Assembly (NCBI GenBank): GCA_002786065.1
Contig: NHNY01000001.1
Span: 1,674,001-1,738,000, forward strand
Source of the DNA: Microcyclospora pomicola
Taxonomy: Eukaryota; Ascomycota; Dothideomycetes; Capnodiales
Direction of reading: 5' to 3'
DNA: 64,000 nucleotides
Shown here in pieces: positions 1 to 8,795 of this stretch. The notes under the pieces are model-generated. The model ran no database searches and was not told where the DNA came from. It saw only the letters and a program-made list of their open reading frames with translations. Every line of letters begins with the position of its first letter. Position 1 is the stretch's first letter. The position numbers were made by a program, and so were the translations under genes.

Positions 1-623
1 CTGTCGAGGACGATCCGGAACTTGGTTCAACTCAAGCCACACTCTTCTCCCCGGAGTTTGCATCTAAATCGACTCACCGTGTCGAGGAACGCAAAGTTCG
101 TGTCCCACCACACCGCATGTCCCCACTGAAGAACTCGTGGCCCAAGATCTACCCCCCCTTGGTCGAACACCTAAAGCTACAGGTGCGGATGAACATCGCC
201 AAGAAGGCTGTTGAACTACGCACATCCTTACACACGACCGACACTGGAGCGATTCAGAAAGGCGCTGATTTCATCCAAGCGTTCTGCTTGGGTTTCGATC
301 TGGATGATGCGATTGCGCTGCTGCGGCTCGACGATCTCTACATCCAGTCGTTTGAGGTCAAGGATGTCAAGACGTTGAACGGCGAGCACATGGGTCGTGC
401 CGTCGGACGCATAGCAGGAAAAGACGGCAAGACGAAGTTTGCTATTGAGAACGCGAGCCGCACGCGGATCGTGCTGGCAGATCAGAAAGTCCATATCTTG
501 GGCGGGTTCAAGAACATCCACATCGCCCGCGAGGCTGTCGTCAGCTTGATCTTGGGAAGTCCACCGGGCAAAGTATACGGGAACCTACGTACAGTGGCGG
601 GACGCATGAAGGAGAGATTTTAA
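1..623 (+). CDS. PNO1: PNO1/DIM2 pre-rRNA processing KH protein (5' partial)
   Basis: The frame is open from base 3 and runs into the window edge, so the N-terminus is missing; the ATG at 117 is internal. PNO1 (Dim2) is an essential KH-type RNA-binding factor of the 90S/pre-40S particle; it binds the 3' end of 18S pre-rRNA and partners the endonuclease Nob1 in the nucleolus and cytoplasm. About 206 residues are visible, including the family blocks PPHRMSPLKNSW, YPPLVEHLKLQVRMN, KGADFI, FDLDDAIALLRLDDLY, GRIAGKDGKTKFAIEN and LGSPPGKVYGNLR, which cover both KH folds and match the family almost without change. The stop is at 621-623. No intron is visible in this part. The identity is very secure; only the 5' end is unseen. 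Confidence 0.96.
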   Translation, partial: VEDDPELGSTQATLFSPEFASKSTHRVEERKVRVPPHRMSPLKNSWPKIYPPLVEHLKLQVRMNIAKKAVELRTSLHTTDTGAIQKGADFIQAFCLGFDLDDAIALLRLDDLYIQSFEVKDVKTLNGEHMGRAVGRIAGKDGKTKFAIENASRTRIVLADQKVHILGGFKNIHIAREAVVSLILGSPPGKVYGNLRTVAGRMKERF

Positions 624-1149
624 ACCTGTGTGTCTGGGCTAGTGATGCACGCAGCAGAACGGTGGAATTGATTTCAGCGAGGAGTTTGGCGTTCTAGAGG
701 GATGACAAGTTAAGATGAACGAAAGGAGACATATAACTTTCTCCTGAAATGCTTGCAATGCTATGGCGCTAGGTCATGAGGTTACGGAAGATTACGAAAT
801 GCAAAGAAGGCACTGCTATCCACCCTATGGTCCATTTCCCTCTCAAACCCTATGGCTTGCTGTATTAGAACATATTTACAAGCCTTGCATGCCCTCACTT
901 CAGAAGCTCGAAATATCAGCGTCACGACGTCGGTCGTATATCGTCTTTAAGTATAGAATCATGTTCAGATAGACCTCAACCCTAAGTTGGCAAGACGACA
1001 AGCGCCGCCAATTGAATTTCCTCAAACATACCTCAATACACCAGGCGAAACACATCAAACCTTCCTGATTGACAACCATCTGCGCTGGATCTTGTGTTGC
1101 TAGAGTGCGACGCTAATCAGCAGCTTTTTCAAGAAGTCATTCGGCCAAC
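624..1149. other. Intergenic, PNO1 3' flank and next promoter
   Basis: 526 bases between the PNO1 stop and the next ATG. Only short stop-bounded frames are present, and no conserved coding or RNA structure was seen. It presumably holds the PNO1 3' UTR and the promoter of the hydrolase gene. Confidence 0.6.
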
Positions 1150-2055
1150 ATGGCACCTAAACGTCGCAAGCTCAACCCTAATCAAGCAGTCTCCTCTCCG
1201 CCTGCAGAAGAATCCAAGTCAGAGTCACCAGCCGACCAGACAACACAGGATGGACCTTCTTCGCAGCCTGATCCGGCCCAAGAGGAGTACACATTACCGT
1301 TCCCGGATAAACCAGAGAAATCCATCACATGCATCCGCTACTCTCCTCCCGGCAGCAACAATGAAAGCGAGAAGCGTGCTACTGCTTCTACGCAAGCACG
1401 TCTGATTTTCACTCACGGCGCTGGTGGCGGTCTAGCAAGCGCCGCAATGCAGGATTTCAGCTGCGGGTTTGCACGGGAGGCCGAGCTGGTGTGTTTCAAG
1501 GGGACGATGCATATGGGCAATCGGGTTAAGGCGTTTGCGGCGGTGGTGGAGGAGGAGGAGCGGAGTCGAGCCAAAGGGGAAGAAAGTGCTGAAGGTGGGA
1601 GTAAGCTGGCAGCGCTCGGAGGGCGGAGTATGGGCGCACGAGCGGCGGCCATGTTAGCCGCTACGCCTGACTACGAAGGAGTGGTAGAGGCGCTGGTGTT
1701 GGTGTCTTTTCCATTGGTGAGTGCCAAGGGGGACCGGCGAGAGGAGGTACTGTTGAATATTCCGGCAGGTGTGGACGTCCTTTTCATTTCAGGCGATCGA
1801 GATAGCATGTGTGATCTTGATGACCTGAGGGAAGTGATGGGAAGGATGAATGGAAAGACCTGGCTTATGGTGGCGGAAAATGCGGATCATGGTATGGGCT
1901 TGAAGGGAAAAAGAGCTGGTGAAGTGGAACTTCGCGGAAAGACTGGACTGGTTGCTGCGCAATGGTTGGAGGCGAGAAATCAGAGTAAGAGGCAGGGGAG
2001 CATTAGGTGGGATGAGGGAGAGAGCAAGGTCGTTGAAGATGGCTGGCGAAAATAG
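1150..2055 (+). CDS. KANL3/Tex30-like alpha/beta hydrolase
   Basis: Single exon, 301 residues, ATG in the context aacATGg. After a hydrophilic, Pro/Ser-rich N-terminus with a basic start (MAPKRRK) that could act as a nuclear signal, a compact alpha/beta hydrolase begins near residue 83 (ARLIFTHGAGGG, oxyanion-type loop). The nucleophile elbow is GGRSMGA with Ser160; the acid is probably in SGDRD (Asp216/218) and the base is His247 in ADHGMG. This pattern is that of the KANL3/Tex30 hydrolase group, found across eukaryotes and bacteria and mostly without a known substrate. An intact triad suggests an active enzyme, unlike several scaffold-only relatives. Function beyond hydrolase fold is unknown. 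Confidence 0.83.
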   Translation: MAPKRRKLNPNQAVSSPPAEESKSESPADQTTQDGPSSQPDPAQEEYTLPFPDKPEKSITCIRYSPPGSNNESEKRATASTQARLIFTHGAGGGLASAAMQDFSCGFAREAELVCFKGTMHMGNRVKAFAAVVEEEERSRAKGEESAEGGSKLAALGGRSMGARAAAMLAATPDYEGVVEALVLVSFPLVSAKGDRREEVLLNIPAGVDVLFISGDRDSMCDLDDLREVMGRMNGKTWLMVAENADHGMGLKGKRAGEVELRGKTGLVAAQWLEARNQSKRQGSIRWDEGESKVVEDGWRK

Positions 2056-2342
2056 CGAGTGTGTCACAATGTATGTAGCTAAGGAGGAAGCTGTTGGCAA
2101 GAGCTTTGCATATCGAGTGAAGAATTCGAGGTGGTGACAGCCTACACCGAATGTATGCACACATTCTAATACCCAAGAGGGAAAGTGAATATGATTGATG
2201 CTACAAGTCGCGGAATATGATTGTTGTACATGAGTCAATATATTGAACGCTTTCGGAATTGCCGTTTCCCATCCCATTCAAGTCCACTGCATGATTACAT
2301 CCTCCGCCATCCACCTGCATGGCCTGCGAGATTGGAAGACAT

Positions 2343-2915
2343 CTAGAGCACAGCCAGGACAGCCATGCCCGCTCCGAGAAGGCTACCTGCAGCCATCGGA
2401 CCTGCTGTGGCCATGGCGCCACCAGTGGATGTGTCCGAGCTGGAGGACTGCGAAGATGTCACTGTGCTGACGGTGCTGCCAGCAGAGTTTGTAACGTAGG
2501 AAGAGACTTCGCTCTCTGGGATCACACTGGTGACCGTCGAGATGATGCTACCCGCCGAGTTGGTGATGGTGCTGTATTCAGTCGCAACTGCGTGGGTGAG
2601 TGAGGACTCGGCACTACCGACAACGCTGGTAAGCGATGAGTAGACAGTGGCGGCATCGCTGGTGAGCGACGAGTAGACCGTGGCAGCATCGCTGGTGAGC
2701 GAAGAGAAGACGCTACCCGCGGTGGTTATAGCTCCAGCGGCTCCAGAAGTAACGTCTGTTGCAATGCTGGTCCCGACGGACTCGAGAGTGCTGATGAGCG
2801 AGCCAGCTCCGTCGGTGGCTGTGCTGAATGCGCCTGCGGCATCACTGATGAGGGAATCAATCTGAGCCGAGACCAGAAGGGCTGGGGCGAGGAGGAGAAG
2901 CTTTGCTGGCTGCAT
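2343..2915 (-). CDS. GPI-type Ser/Thr-rich cell-wall protein with internal repeats
   Basis: Single exon, 190 residues. A signal peptide is clear (MQPAKLLLLAPALLVSAQ) and the C-terminus is a hydrophobic tail (AAGSLLGAGMAVLAVL) behind small residues, as in GPI-anchored fungal wall or membrane proteins. The body is very rich in Ser, Thr, Ala and Val, which predicts dense O-mannosylation. It contains a repeated 11-residue unit (TSDAATVYSSL-like, about two and a half copies, near 2625-2710) and a pair of NSAG-[IS/TV]-STVTS repeats further on. No catalytic domain is present. It faces the hydrolase gene tail to tail. The role is inferred as structural or surface; such proteins evolve fast, so naming a specific orthologue is not possible. 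Confidence 0.75.
   Translation of the reverse strand: MQPAKLLLLAPALLVSAQIDSLISDAAGAFSTATDGAGSLISTLESVGTSIATDVTSGAAGAITTAGSVFSSLTSDAATVYSSLTSDAATVYSSLTSVVGSAESSLTHAVATEYSTITNSAGSIISTVTSVIPESEVSSYVTNSAGSTVSTVTSSQSSSSDTSTGGAMATAGPMAAGSLLGAGMAVLAVL
2620..2712 (-). repeat. 33-bp tandem repeat inside the GPI-type protein
   Basis: On the minus strand the unit encoding LTSDAATVYSS is present twice in full with a partial third copy. The copies differ by a few bases (for example gatgagtagac against gacgagtagac on the plus strand). Repeats like this change copy number by slippage in fungal surface-protein genes. Confidence 0.7.
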
Positions 2916-3851
2916 ATTGAAAATGCTGATATGTTTGTTTTGGTCGAATGTGTGATGCAGAGCAGAGAGTTCAGAGTTGTTCAGTCAAGATAAGTGCCGA
3001 AGAGGTAAGCCGAAGTAATTATGATTTGGGCAGCGGCAGGCTGGTAAATGTAGTGGTGTCAGGCTGTCAGCAGATGAAGTACAAATGTTATGCAGGATTG
3101 CTTTCACCGGAACTGACGTCGGAGGCCACTGCGCGTCTTGCACAGTTGCACTAGAACTATCTTTACAACTCGCCTTGAACTATAATATCATCTTCTAGCC
3201 AAGCCAGGCGTGCCGGCACAAGTCTTGCAAAGCATGTCCAGTCAGCTCCAGGATCCGGGTGAGTTCTGGTCACGGGCGTGTAGGCTGTTCGTGCGCGTGT
3301 GACCGGCTGCGCCCCTGACCGACGCGTTAATCTTAACGTCAGTCCGTTGCCTCGATCGCCTTCCGTGGCCACTTGGACTTACGATGTAGAGCACATTTGA
3401 TGCCATCCACTGGAGTATGCCGTCACATTTTCTGACGGTTGCATCGTCCATGCCTCGAGGCTGATACCTCTGTCTTCGTCCCATGGGTAACGATTCCTGT
3501 GATCGACATGATGTCAAGATCTTGGCACGTGATGACGACATGGAGGCTGAGCCTGTGAGGCCGGTCATGTTTGCCTGATTCATGTGCGTGATTGGCGGGG
3601 ATCACCACGACAATGTACGATTTCGATGGCAGTTCGGTACACCGAGCACTTGGCGTGCCGAGTGGCCGGCAACCCGAGGAGGAGAAACATTACCAATGCA
3701 TACACTGACAATGCAGTATCCTCGGCGAGGTGCTGAGCGATCCTGGAAATCCACATACTTGTGAAATGAGGATCATGCTTATAGATACCGAAACGTCTTA
3801 GACCTGCTACTACTACTGCTACCACCTTATTACCCTACCTCCATCAGCTAT
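2916..3851. other. Intergenic, no gene seen
   Basis: 936 bases between two minus-strand genes. Overlapping frames of 60-113 codons exist in several phases, but they lack conserved motifs and most start at non-ATG codons. It presumably holds the promoter of the GPI-type gene and the 3' flank of the next gene. Confidence 0.55.
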
Positions 3852-4808
3852 CTAAACCTGCTCAAAGTCGACAATCAACCTTCCAATCGTGCCACCAGCC
3901 ATGTTGATCTGCATTGCATCCACAAGCTGGCTACGTGCGAAGACCTTCGCAATTTTACAGCTGATCTTGCCACTCGCCAGCTGCTGAGCAATCTCTTCCA
4001 TATCCTCAACAATGGGCTTAGCCTGGACAAAGAAGCCCTTTCTGCCGGCCGGAGTGCTGAACATTGCAGCTGGATCTGCGGCACTCACGAGCGCTCCTTC
4101 GGGCTTGAGGATGCTCCACGATCGATCGGTTGTGTTGTTGGCACCGCCGACCAGGACATAGTCGAGGATTAGATCGACATCCTTGACGCGTTCCTCAAAC
4201 TTCTCTATCTGATAGTCAATGAACTCATCAGTTCCTAGACTCGTCACGTACTCGCGGTTCTTTCCAGAGGCGGTTCCGTAGACTGTGGCACCGGCTGCTT
4301 TGGCGAATTGCACGGCGAAGGCACCCACAGTACCAGAGGCGCCGTGAATCAGAACCTTCATGCCAGGCTGGATCGGGCCAGCTACGCTCGCACTCTGCCA
4401 TGCTGTAAGGGCAGGGATCGGAATGGTCGCTGCGTCCAGGTCGGCGAGCCCTTCTGGTACAAGAGCGAGACTGCTTTCGTCCACGACGATATGCTCGGCG
4501 TAGGCTCCCAAGTCCGACGACATGGTCATGACTCGATCACCCACCTGGAGACGTGAAGCACCCTCGCCGAGCGCAACCACTTTCCCGACGAAGTCGACCC
4601 CGAGAGTGATAGGGAGGTCGAGGGGTCTGAAGTCCTTCAAGTACCCTTCGCGGATCTTCCAGTCCATCGGGTTCATCCCGACTTTGCTGACCGCAACCAG
4701 CACTTGGCCCTTGCCTGGCTTGGGGATCGGCACATCGTCAAGCGTGATGCTTTCAGGACCGCCATAGGAATGGAGACGGTAAGCTTTGTGGGTCGTAACG
4801 TTTGACAT
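3852..4808 (-). CDS. Zinc-independent MDR oxidoreductase (quinone reductase-like)
   Basis: Single exon, 318 residues, ATG confirmed at 4808. The order is an N-terminal GroES-like domain (GMNPMDWKIREG, LPITLGVDFVGKVVALG) and a Rossmann domain with a nucleotide-binding loop GASGTVGAFAVQFAK near residue 155, then a C-terminal closure (GGTIGRLIVDF). The zinc ligands of alcohol dehydrogenases are absent, which places it with the NADPH:quinone oxidoreductase / zinc-type-ADH-like MDR proteins that reduce quinones or activated double bonds in the cytosol. The true substrate cannot be read from sequence. A TATA-like element lies about 150 bases upstream. It is the first of three neighbouring NAD(P)H oxidoreductases but is not co-directional with the next two. 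Confidence 0.88.
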   Translation of the reverse strand: MSNVTTHKAYRLHSYGGPESITLDDVPIPKPGKGQVLVAVSKVGMNPMDWKIREGYLKDFRPLDLPITLGVDFVGKVVALGEGASRLQVGDRVMTMSSDLGAYAEHIVVDESSLALVPEGLADLDAATIPIPALTAWQSASVAGPIQPGMKVLIHGASGTVGAFAVQFAKAAGATVYGTASGKNREYVTSLGTDEFIDYQIEKFEERVKDVDLILDYVLVGGANNTTDRSWSILKPEGALVSAADPAAMFSTPAGRKGFFVQAKPIVEDMEEIAQQLASGKISCKIAKVFARSQLVDAMQINMAGGTIGRLIVDFEQV

Positions 4809-4954
4809 ATTGGAGGTGTCTGGCAGTGATGCGTATTGTGCGGTGAACTTGTGCTGGCAAGAAGTGCTATGTGGTTCGACTGTTGCGATCTGTACCTGCT
4901 GGACGATGCTGCTGTGTTGTTGATGCTGTACTTGAACTCGCTGCCTACCTGTCC

Positions 4955-4961
4955 ATTTATA
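4955..4961 (-). promoter_or_regulatory. TATA-like element upstream of the MDR gene
   Basis: On the minus strand the sequence reads gaTATAAATgg, 147 bases before the ATG at 4808. The position is reasonable for a fungal core promoter with a leader of about 100 nt. Assignment rests on motif and position only. Confidence 0.4.
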
Positions 4962-5675
4962 TCGATCTGCGCATACCTGCTACGTTGCACATATCTGGTC
5001 TGTATGCTCATCGGGCATTTCGGGTCGACAAGAATGTCCGGCCTCACCATCACTGGGTTCAGAGTTGCATGCAATCTCGAGGCTTCGTTGATTCCATCTC
5101 AACAGTAAACGTCTTGAACAGCTGCCACATGGCCTGTTGATCCCTGCTTGGTGATTACAAAGCCCGAACTCAGACAAGGTCTCAGCACGTCTGCATCAAA
5201 TTTCAGGCGCCCAGGACCACGACGATAATCTCGTCTATACCCTTTTCGCAGCATTCGGCTTACAAATGTGTGCTGCTAAGACGACTTCCTCCTTGGAATT
5301 TTTGACGCTCCGTTCCAAGAGGCTGAAGTGTACTGGAAGAGTGCTGCAATGATATGTAATGCTTCGTCCAATCAGCGCGAACGGTCGTCGATCCTGCTGG
5401 ACTTTGACGGAGTTAAAGAATCAGGAATTCCCGTCTTCAGGCGTGACAACGATGTATCTTCGATGAGTATAGCTGATATAGTGTTAGATGAATACGTCAA
5501 TATTACCTTGGCAGGAACTGCCATAGATGTAGACATACGAATATATCAACAAAAATGTCTCGAACTGAGGCAAAGCCTTTCAAAAAACGTTTGCAACGAA
5601 AAAGCATAGGAACAGTACAATCGATCAGACTATTACTTCTCCCAACCTACACATACTCAAGACACAATATAGACG
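4962..5675. other. Divergent intergenic region between MDR and AKR genes
   Basis: Promoter space for two genes that point away from each other. A frame of 93 codons at 5328-5609 has no recognisable motif and no support, so I leave it uncalled. Nothing else stands out. Confidence 0.5.
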
Positions 5676-6759
5676 ATGGTTCACTTGGTGAATCGCAATG
5701 TTGGATCGACCGGATTCGGCTTGATGGGTGAGTGAGCTCGAACTTTCACGGTGCTTTGCCATTATTGATCTACGACTGACACAGTATTGGGATTAAGGAC
5801 TCACCTGGCGGCCTCAGCCGACGCCTACCGCAGAGGCCATTGCAGTCATGAAGACGGCTCTCGCGAATGGCGCGAATTGCTGGAACGGTGGCATGTTCTA
5901 CGGACCTCCTGAAGCCAACTCTCTCCAGCTCGTCAATGCTTATTTCACGAAGTATCCCGAGGATGCCGACAAAGTTGTGCTCTCGATCAAAGGGCCAGTG
6001 AGAGGCGATGCTGCCAGTGTCCGACAGAACATCGACAAGTGTCTCGCGATTCTGGACGGTAAGAAGCATCTGGACATTTACGAATGCGCTCGTGTCGACA
6101 CCAACACGCCGATCGAAGAAACAATTCGCACGCTTGCACAGTACATCAAACAGGGGAAGTTGGGCGGCATCAGTATGGATGGTACGAACGCAGAGCCAAT
6201 ACGCAGGGCGGCGGCAGTCCATACGATTGCGTGTGTCGAGGTTGAGTTCAGCCTGTTCGCGTTGGAGATCACGAAGAATGGTGTCGCAGCGACTTGTGCT
6301 GAACTAGGCATTCCAATTATTGCTTATTCTCCTCTTGGGCGAGGATTCCTGGTGAGTTAGATCGATCTCATCGTCGAGTCTGAACCGCCAAAGAATGAAC
6401 GCTGATGCTCTGACCAGACGGGACGACCGCAGCGCGCAGATGAGCTGCCCGATGGTGATATTCGAAAGCCATTCCCTCGCATCCAGCCTGGGAACTTTGA
6501 GAAGAACATGGAACTCGTGCGTGAGGTTGAGAGAGTCGCAAAGAGGAAGGACTGTTCGATAGGTCAACTCGCTTTGGCTTGGGTGAAGTACCACAGCGGT
6601 CGACCAGGATTTCCAGAGATCATTCCTATTCCCGGCGCGACAACGTCCACTCGAGTGGAGGAGAACACAAAAGCAGTCATTTTGACCGACGAAGAGTACA
6701 AAGAGTTGAATGTCGCGGTTGAGAAGTGCGAGATTGTCGGTGCGAGATATCCTTCGTAG
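5676..6759 (+). CDS. Aldo/keto reductase, pyridoxal reductase type (AKR8)
   Basis: Three exons: 5676-5727, 5798-6351, 6418-6759. Intron 1 (5728-5797, gtgagt...taag) and intron 2 (6352-6417, gtgagt...ccag) were placed because they restore the family blocks GFGLMGLTWRPQPTP and RGFLTGRPQR across the joins. Pyridoxal reductases use NADPH to reduce pyridoxal to pyridoxine in vitamin B6 salvage in the cytosol. Family signs are NWNGG-like CWNGGMFYGPP carrying the catalytic Tyr region, DIYECARVD, and the C-terminal IPGATTSTRVEENT nucleotide-binding segment. Total length is about 321 residues, normal for AKR8. The close fit to S. pombe Plr1-type proteins is from memory of the family; other AKR substrates remain possible. 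Confidence 0.87.
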
Positions 6760-7279
6760 ATAGAATTTATGTTACAACGTGCTTTCAAGGCAGCTGCCTC
6801 AGTTGTATTGATTAGAAGACACGTAGCATGAAGCTAAGCGATATCATCGGTACCAGGCCTCGAGCTGTGACATCGCACCACTCAGTAAGAATCGCCTAGA
6901 TGGCACCTGTCGTCCTGGGCTGTCTGTCAAGGTGTCAACTCATAAAAGAGACGAGACCACACCACTCTCGCATGCTTGTCAATCAATTTTGCTGACTTAC
7001 GAACACGTGGTCATTCCTCCAGCTCTATATATAGTGATCGGCTGCATCATTTCGATATGTAAGCTGCTCTGCCTCATTAGAAATCGTCGTATGGAGACTC
7101 TGTCCCAATCCTTGTGTTATCTGCATTATCCGCGTCAGCATTGTAGCCTAACAATGTCTCAATGGGGATATAAAAGGAGGGTTCCTGTGACATTGACTTT
7201 GACGTGCAGCAAATCCACAGTGCACCATTCCCTGAACGCATAACAGAAACCTTTCTGCAAACTTCTCTTCTCACACATC
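6760..7279. other. Intergenic, promoter of SDR gene
   Basis: 520 bases. Stop-rich in all frames. A TATA-like run at 7022-7031 (tctatatata) and a better-placed TATA box at 7169-7176 are the only signals I recognise. Confidence 0.5.
7169..7176 (+). promoter_or_regulatory. TATA box upstream of SDR gene
   Basis: gggaTATAAAAGgag, about 104-111 bases before the ATG at 7280, close to the metazoan-type consensus. Such strong TATA boxes in fungi tend to go with regulated rather than constitutive genes; that last point is inference here. Confidence 0.55.
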
Positions 7280-8232
7280 ATGTCGACCGCACACGAAGTG
7301 GAAGAGACGTCGAAAGTCGGCATGCCCGCAATGCATTACTGGTCCAAAGTGGTCCATCATGAGGTCTACGACAAGATTTCACCACGGAGGCCAGCACTCT
7401 CAGCGCACGGAAAGAACATCATCGTGACTGGTGGTGGTACAGGCATCGGGAAGTCGATTGCTGTCAGCTTTGCCCAAGCTGGTGCTTCGTCGGTGACCGT
7501 CCTCGGCCGTCGCGAGGCCCAGCTCAAGGAAGCCGTAAGAGGAATGTACGCGGCGGCATCGAACAAAGACTCGACGCTATCCTACAAGGTGGTCGACCTT
7601 ATGAAGCGCGAGGAAGTCCAACAAGCATTAGAATCAGTTTCTGACGATGTCGGCAAACTTGACATACTAGTGTCGAACGCAGGCGTTATACCAGAACTCG
7701 GCCCCATTGTCGACTCTGATACTACACGGTTCATGCAAGGATTTAACATGAACGTGCTCACAGCTCTGAACGCCGTGAAAGCCTACCTTCCTTTAGCCAG
7801 GCCAGATGCTATGATCCTCAGCATTTCCACCGCTGTTGCACACATCGCTCCAATGCCAGGCGCGAGCGCATATGGAGTCAGCAAAGCTGCTAACCTGAAG
7901 ATGATGGACTACTTTGCCGCGGAAAACCCTAAGCTTCATATCGTGAGTATACAGCCGGGTTCTGTCGCCACGGAAATGAGCGCACAGGTGGGCGTAGAAG
8001 CGCCAGACGATGGTGCGTTCAGTCCACTCCATATTGATGTTCGATGTGCTAATAACACATAATAGTAAGCTTGCCTGGTGCTTTTTGTGTCTGGCTAGCA
8101 TCCCCAGAGGCGGCATTTCTCAAGAACAAGTTCGTCTGGGCTAATTGGGATGTCGACGAGCTGATTGCGAAGTCCAATGAGATCCGAAACTCCAGACTGT
8201 TCACCTGGTCACTGGAAGGAGTTCCGATGTAG
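7280..8232 (+). CDS. Short-chain dehydrogenase/reductase (classical SDR)
   Basis: Two exons: 7280-8012 and 8066-8232, 299 residues. The intron 8013-8065 (gtgcgt...atag, with gctaataac as branch site) removes in-frame stops and restores the C-terminal family block LPGAFCVWLASPEAAFLKNKFVWANWDVDEL. Without splicing the protein would stop early at 8062. The NAD(P) loop TGGGTGIG lies near residue 51, NAG at the end of the third Rossmann unit, and the catalytic set is Ser in ILSIST with YGVSK (Tyr-x3-Lys). The extended C-terminal WANWDV motif is typical of a large fungal SDR subgroup often near secondary-metabolism or catabolic genes; substrates are mostly unknown. The strong TATA box suggests inducible expression. 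Confidence 0.9.
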
Positions 8233-8795
8233 ATCGAGGCAATGATGGACGACCTACAGGCCGCGTTGTGATCGTGATTGTTCAGCTCGAAGTTGACAAT
8301 AGAATCGTGGGATGCTCACTCTTTAAGTACCGGTAGCTACCTTCTGTCAATGACAAACCATCTCAATAATCATGTCTTTGCACTCGTTCGTTGATTGAGG
8401 GTAGTGAGCTCTTGACAGATTCTTCGTACCAACATCAGGTCAGTCCGTACACCGGCTTATTCATAGCCCTCGTTCTTTAGGGCTTATTTGTGCCACGCGG
8501 TCAGCGTCGCATTGGCTTCGTTGAAGCCTCTCCATAATCAACTGGACCTCGGAGACATGGGGGACGGCACCTTTTGACTGCGTTGCAGTCGAGCTGGTGG
8601 TAATGGTAGCGCGCGAAATGAAGTGCTTGTCTGACTGAGATGAATTGAGTAATTTGAGGCTGGCACGATCTCGGTGAGTCCCGCAGACCGAGGCAAGGTC
8701 GCGAAGCTCGACCTCCCATGTTGAAACAACACACCTCTTTCCTTTCACCACGTATCTGCAGAATATTCATATTTAGGATAATCTTTTCGCGCAGT
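8233..8795. other. Intergenic, PEX10 promoter
   Basis: 563 bases. The PEX10 frame stays open up to 8718, but only from non-ATG codons. A minus-strand frame of about 90 codons overlaps here and has no motif. No other signal seen. Confidence 0.5.

Noticed and set aside
228-521. Minus-strand frame of 97 codons opposite PNO1
   Set aside because: It is the antisense shadow of a highly conserved coding region and has no motif of its own.
5328-5609. Plus-strand frame of 93 codons between MDR and AKR genes
   Set aside because: No recognised domain; lies in a shared promoter region and has no splice-linked continuation.
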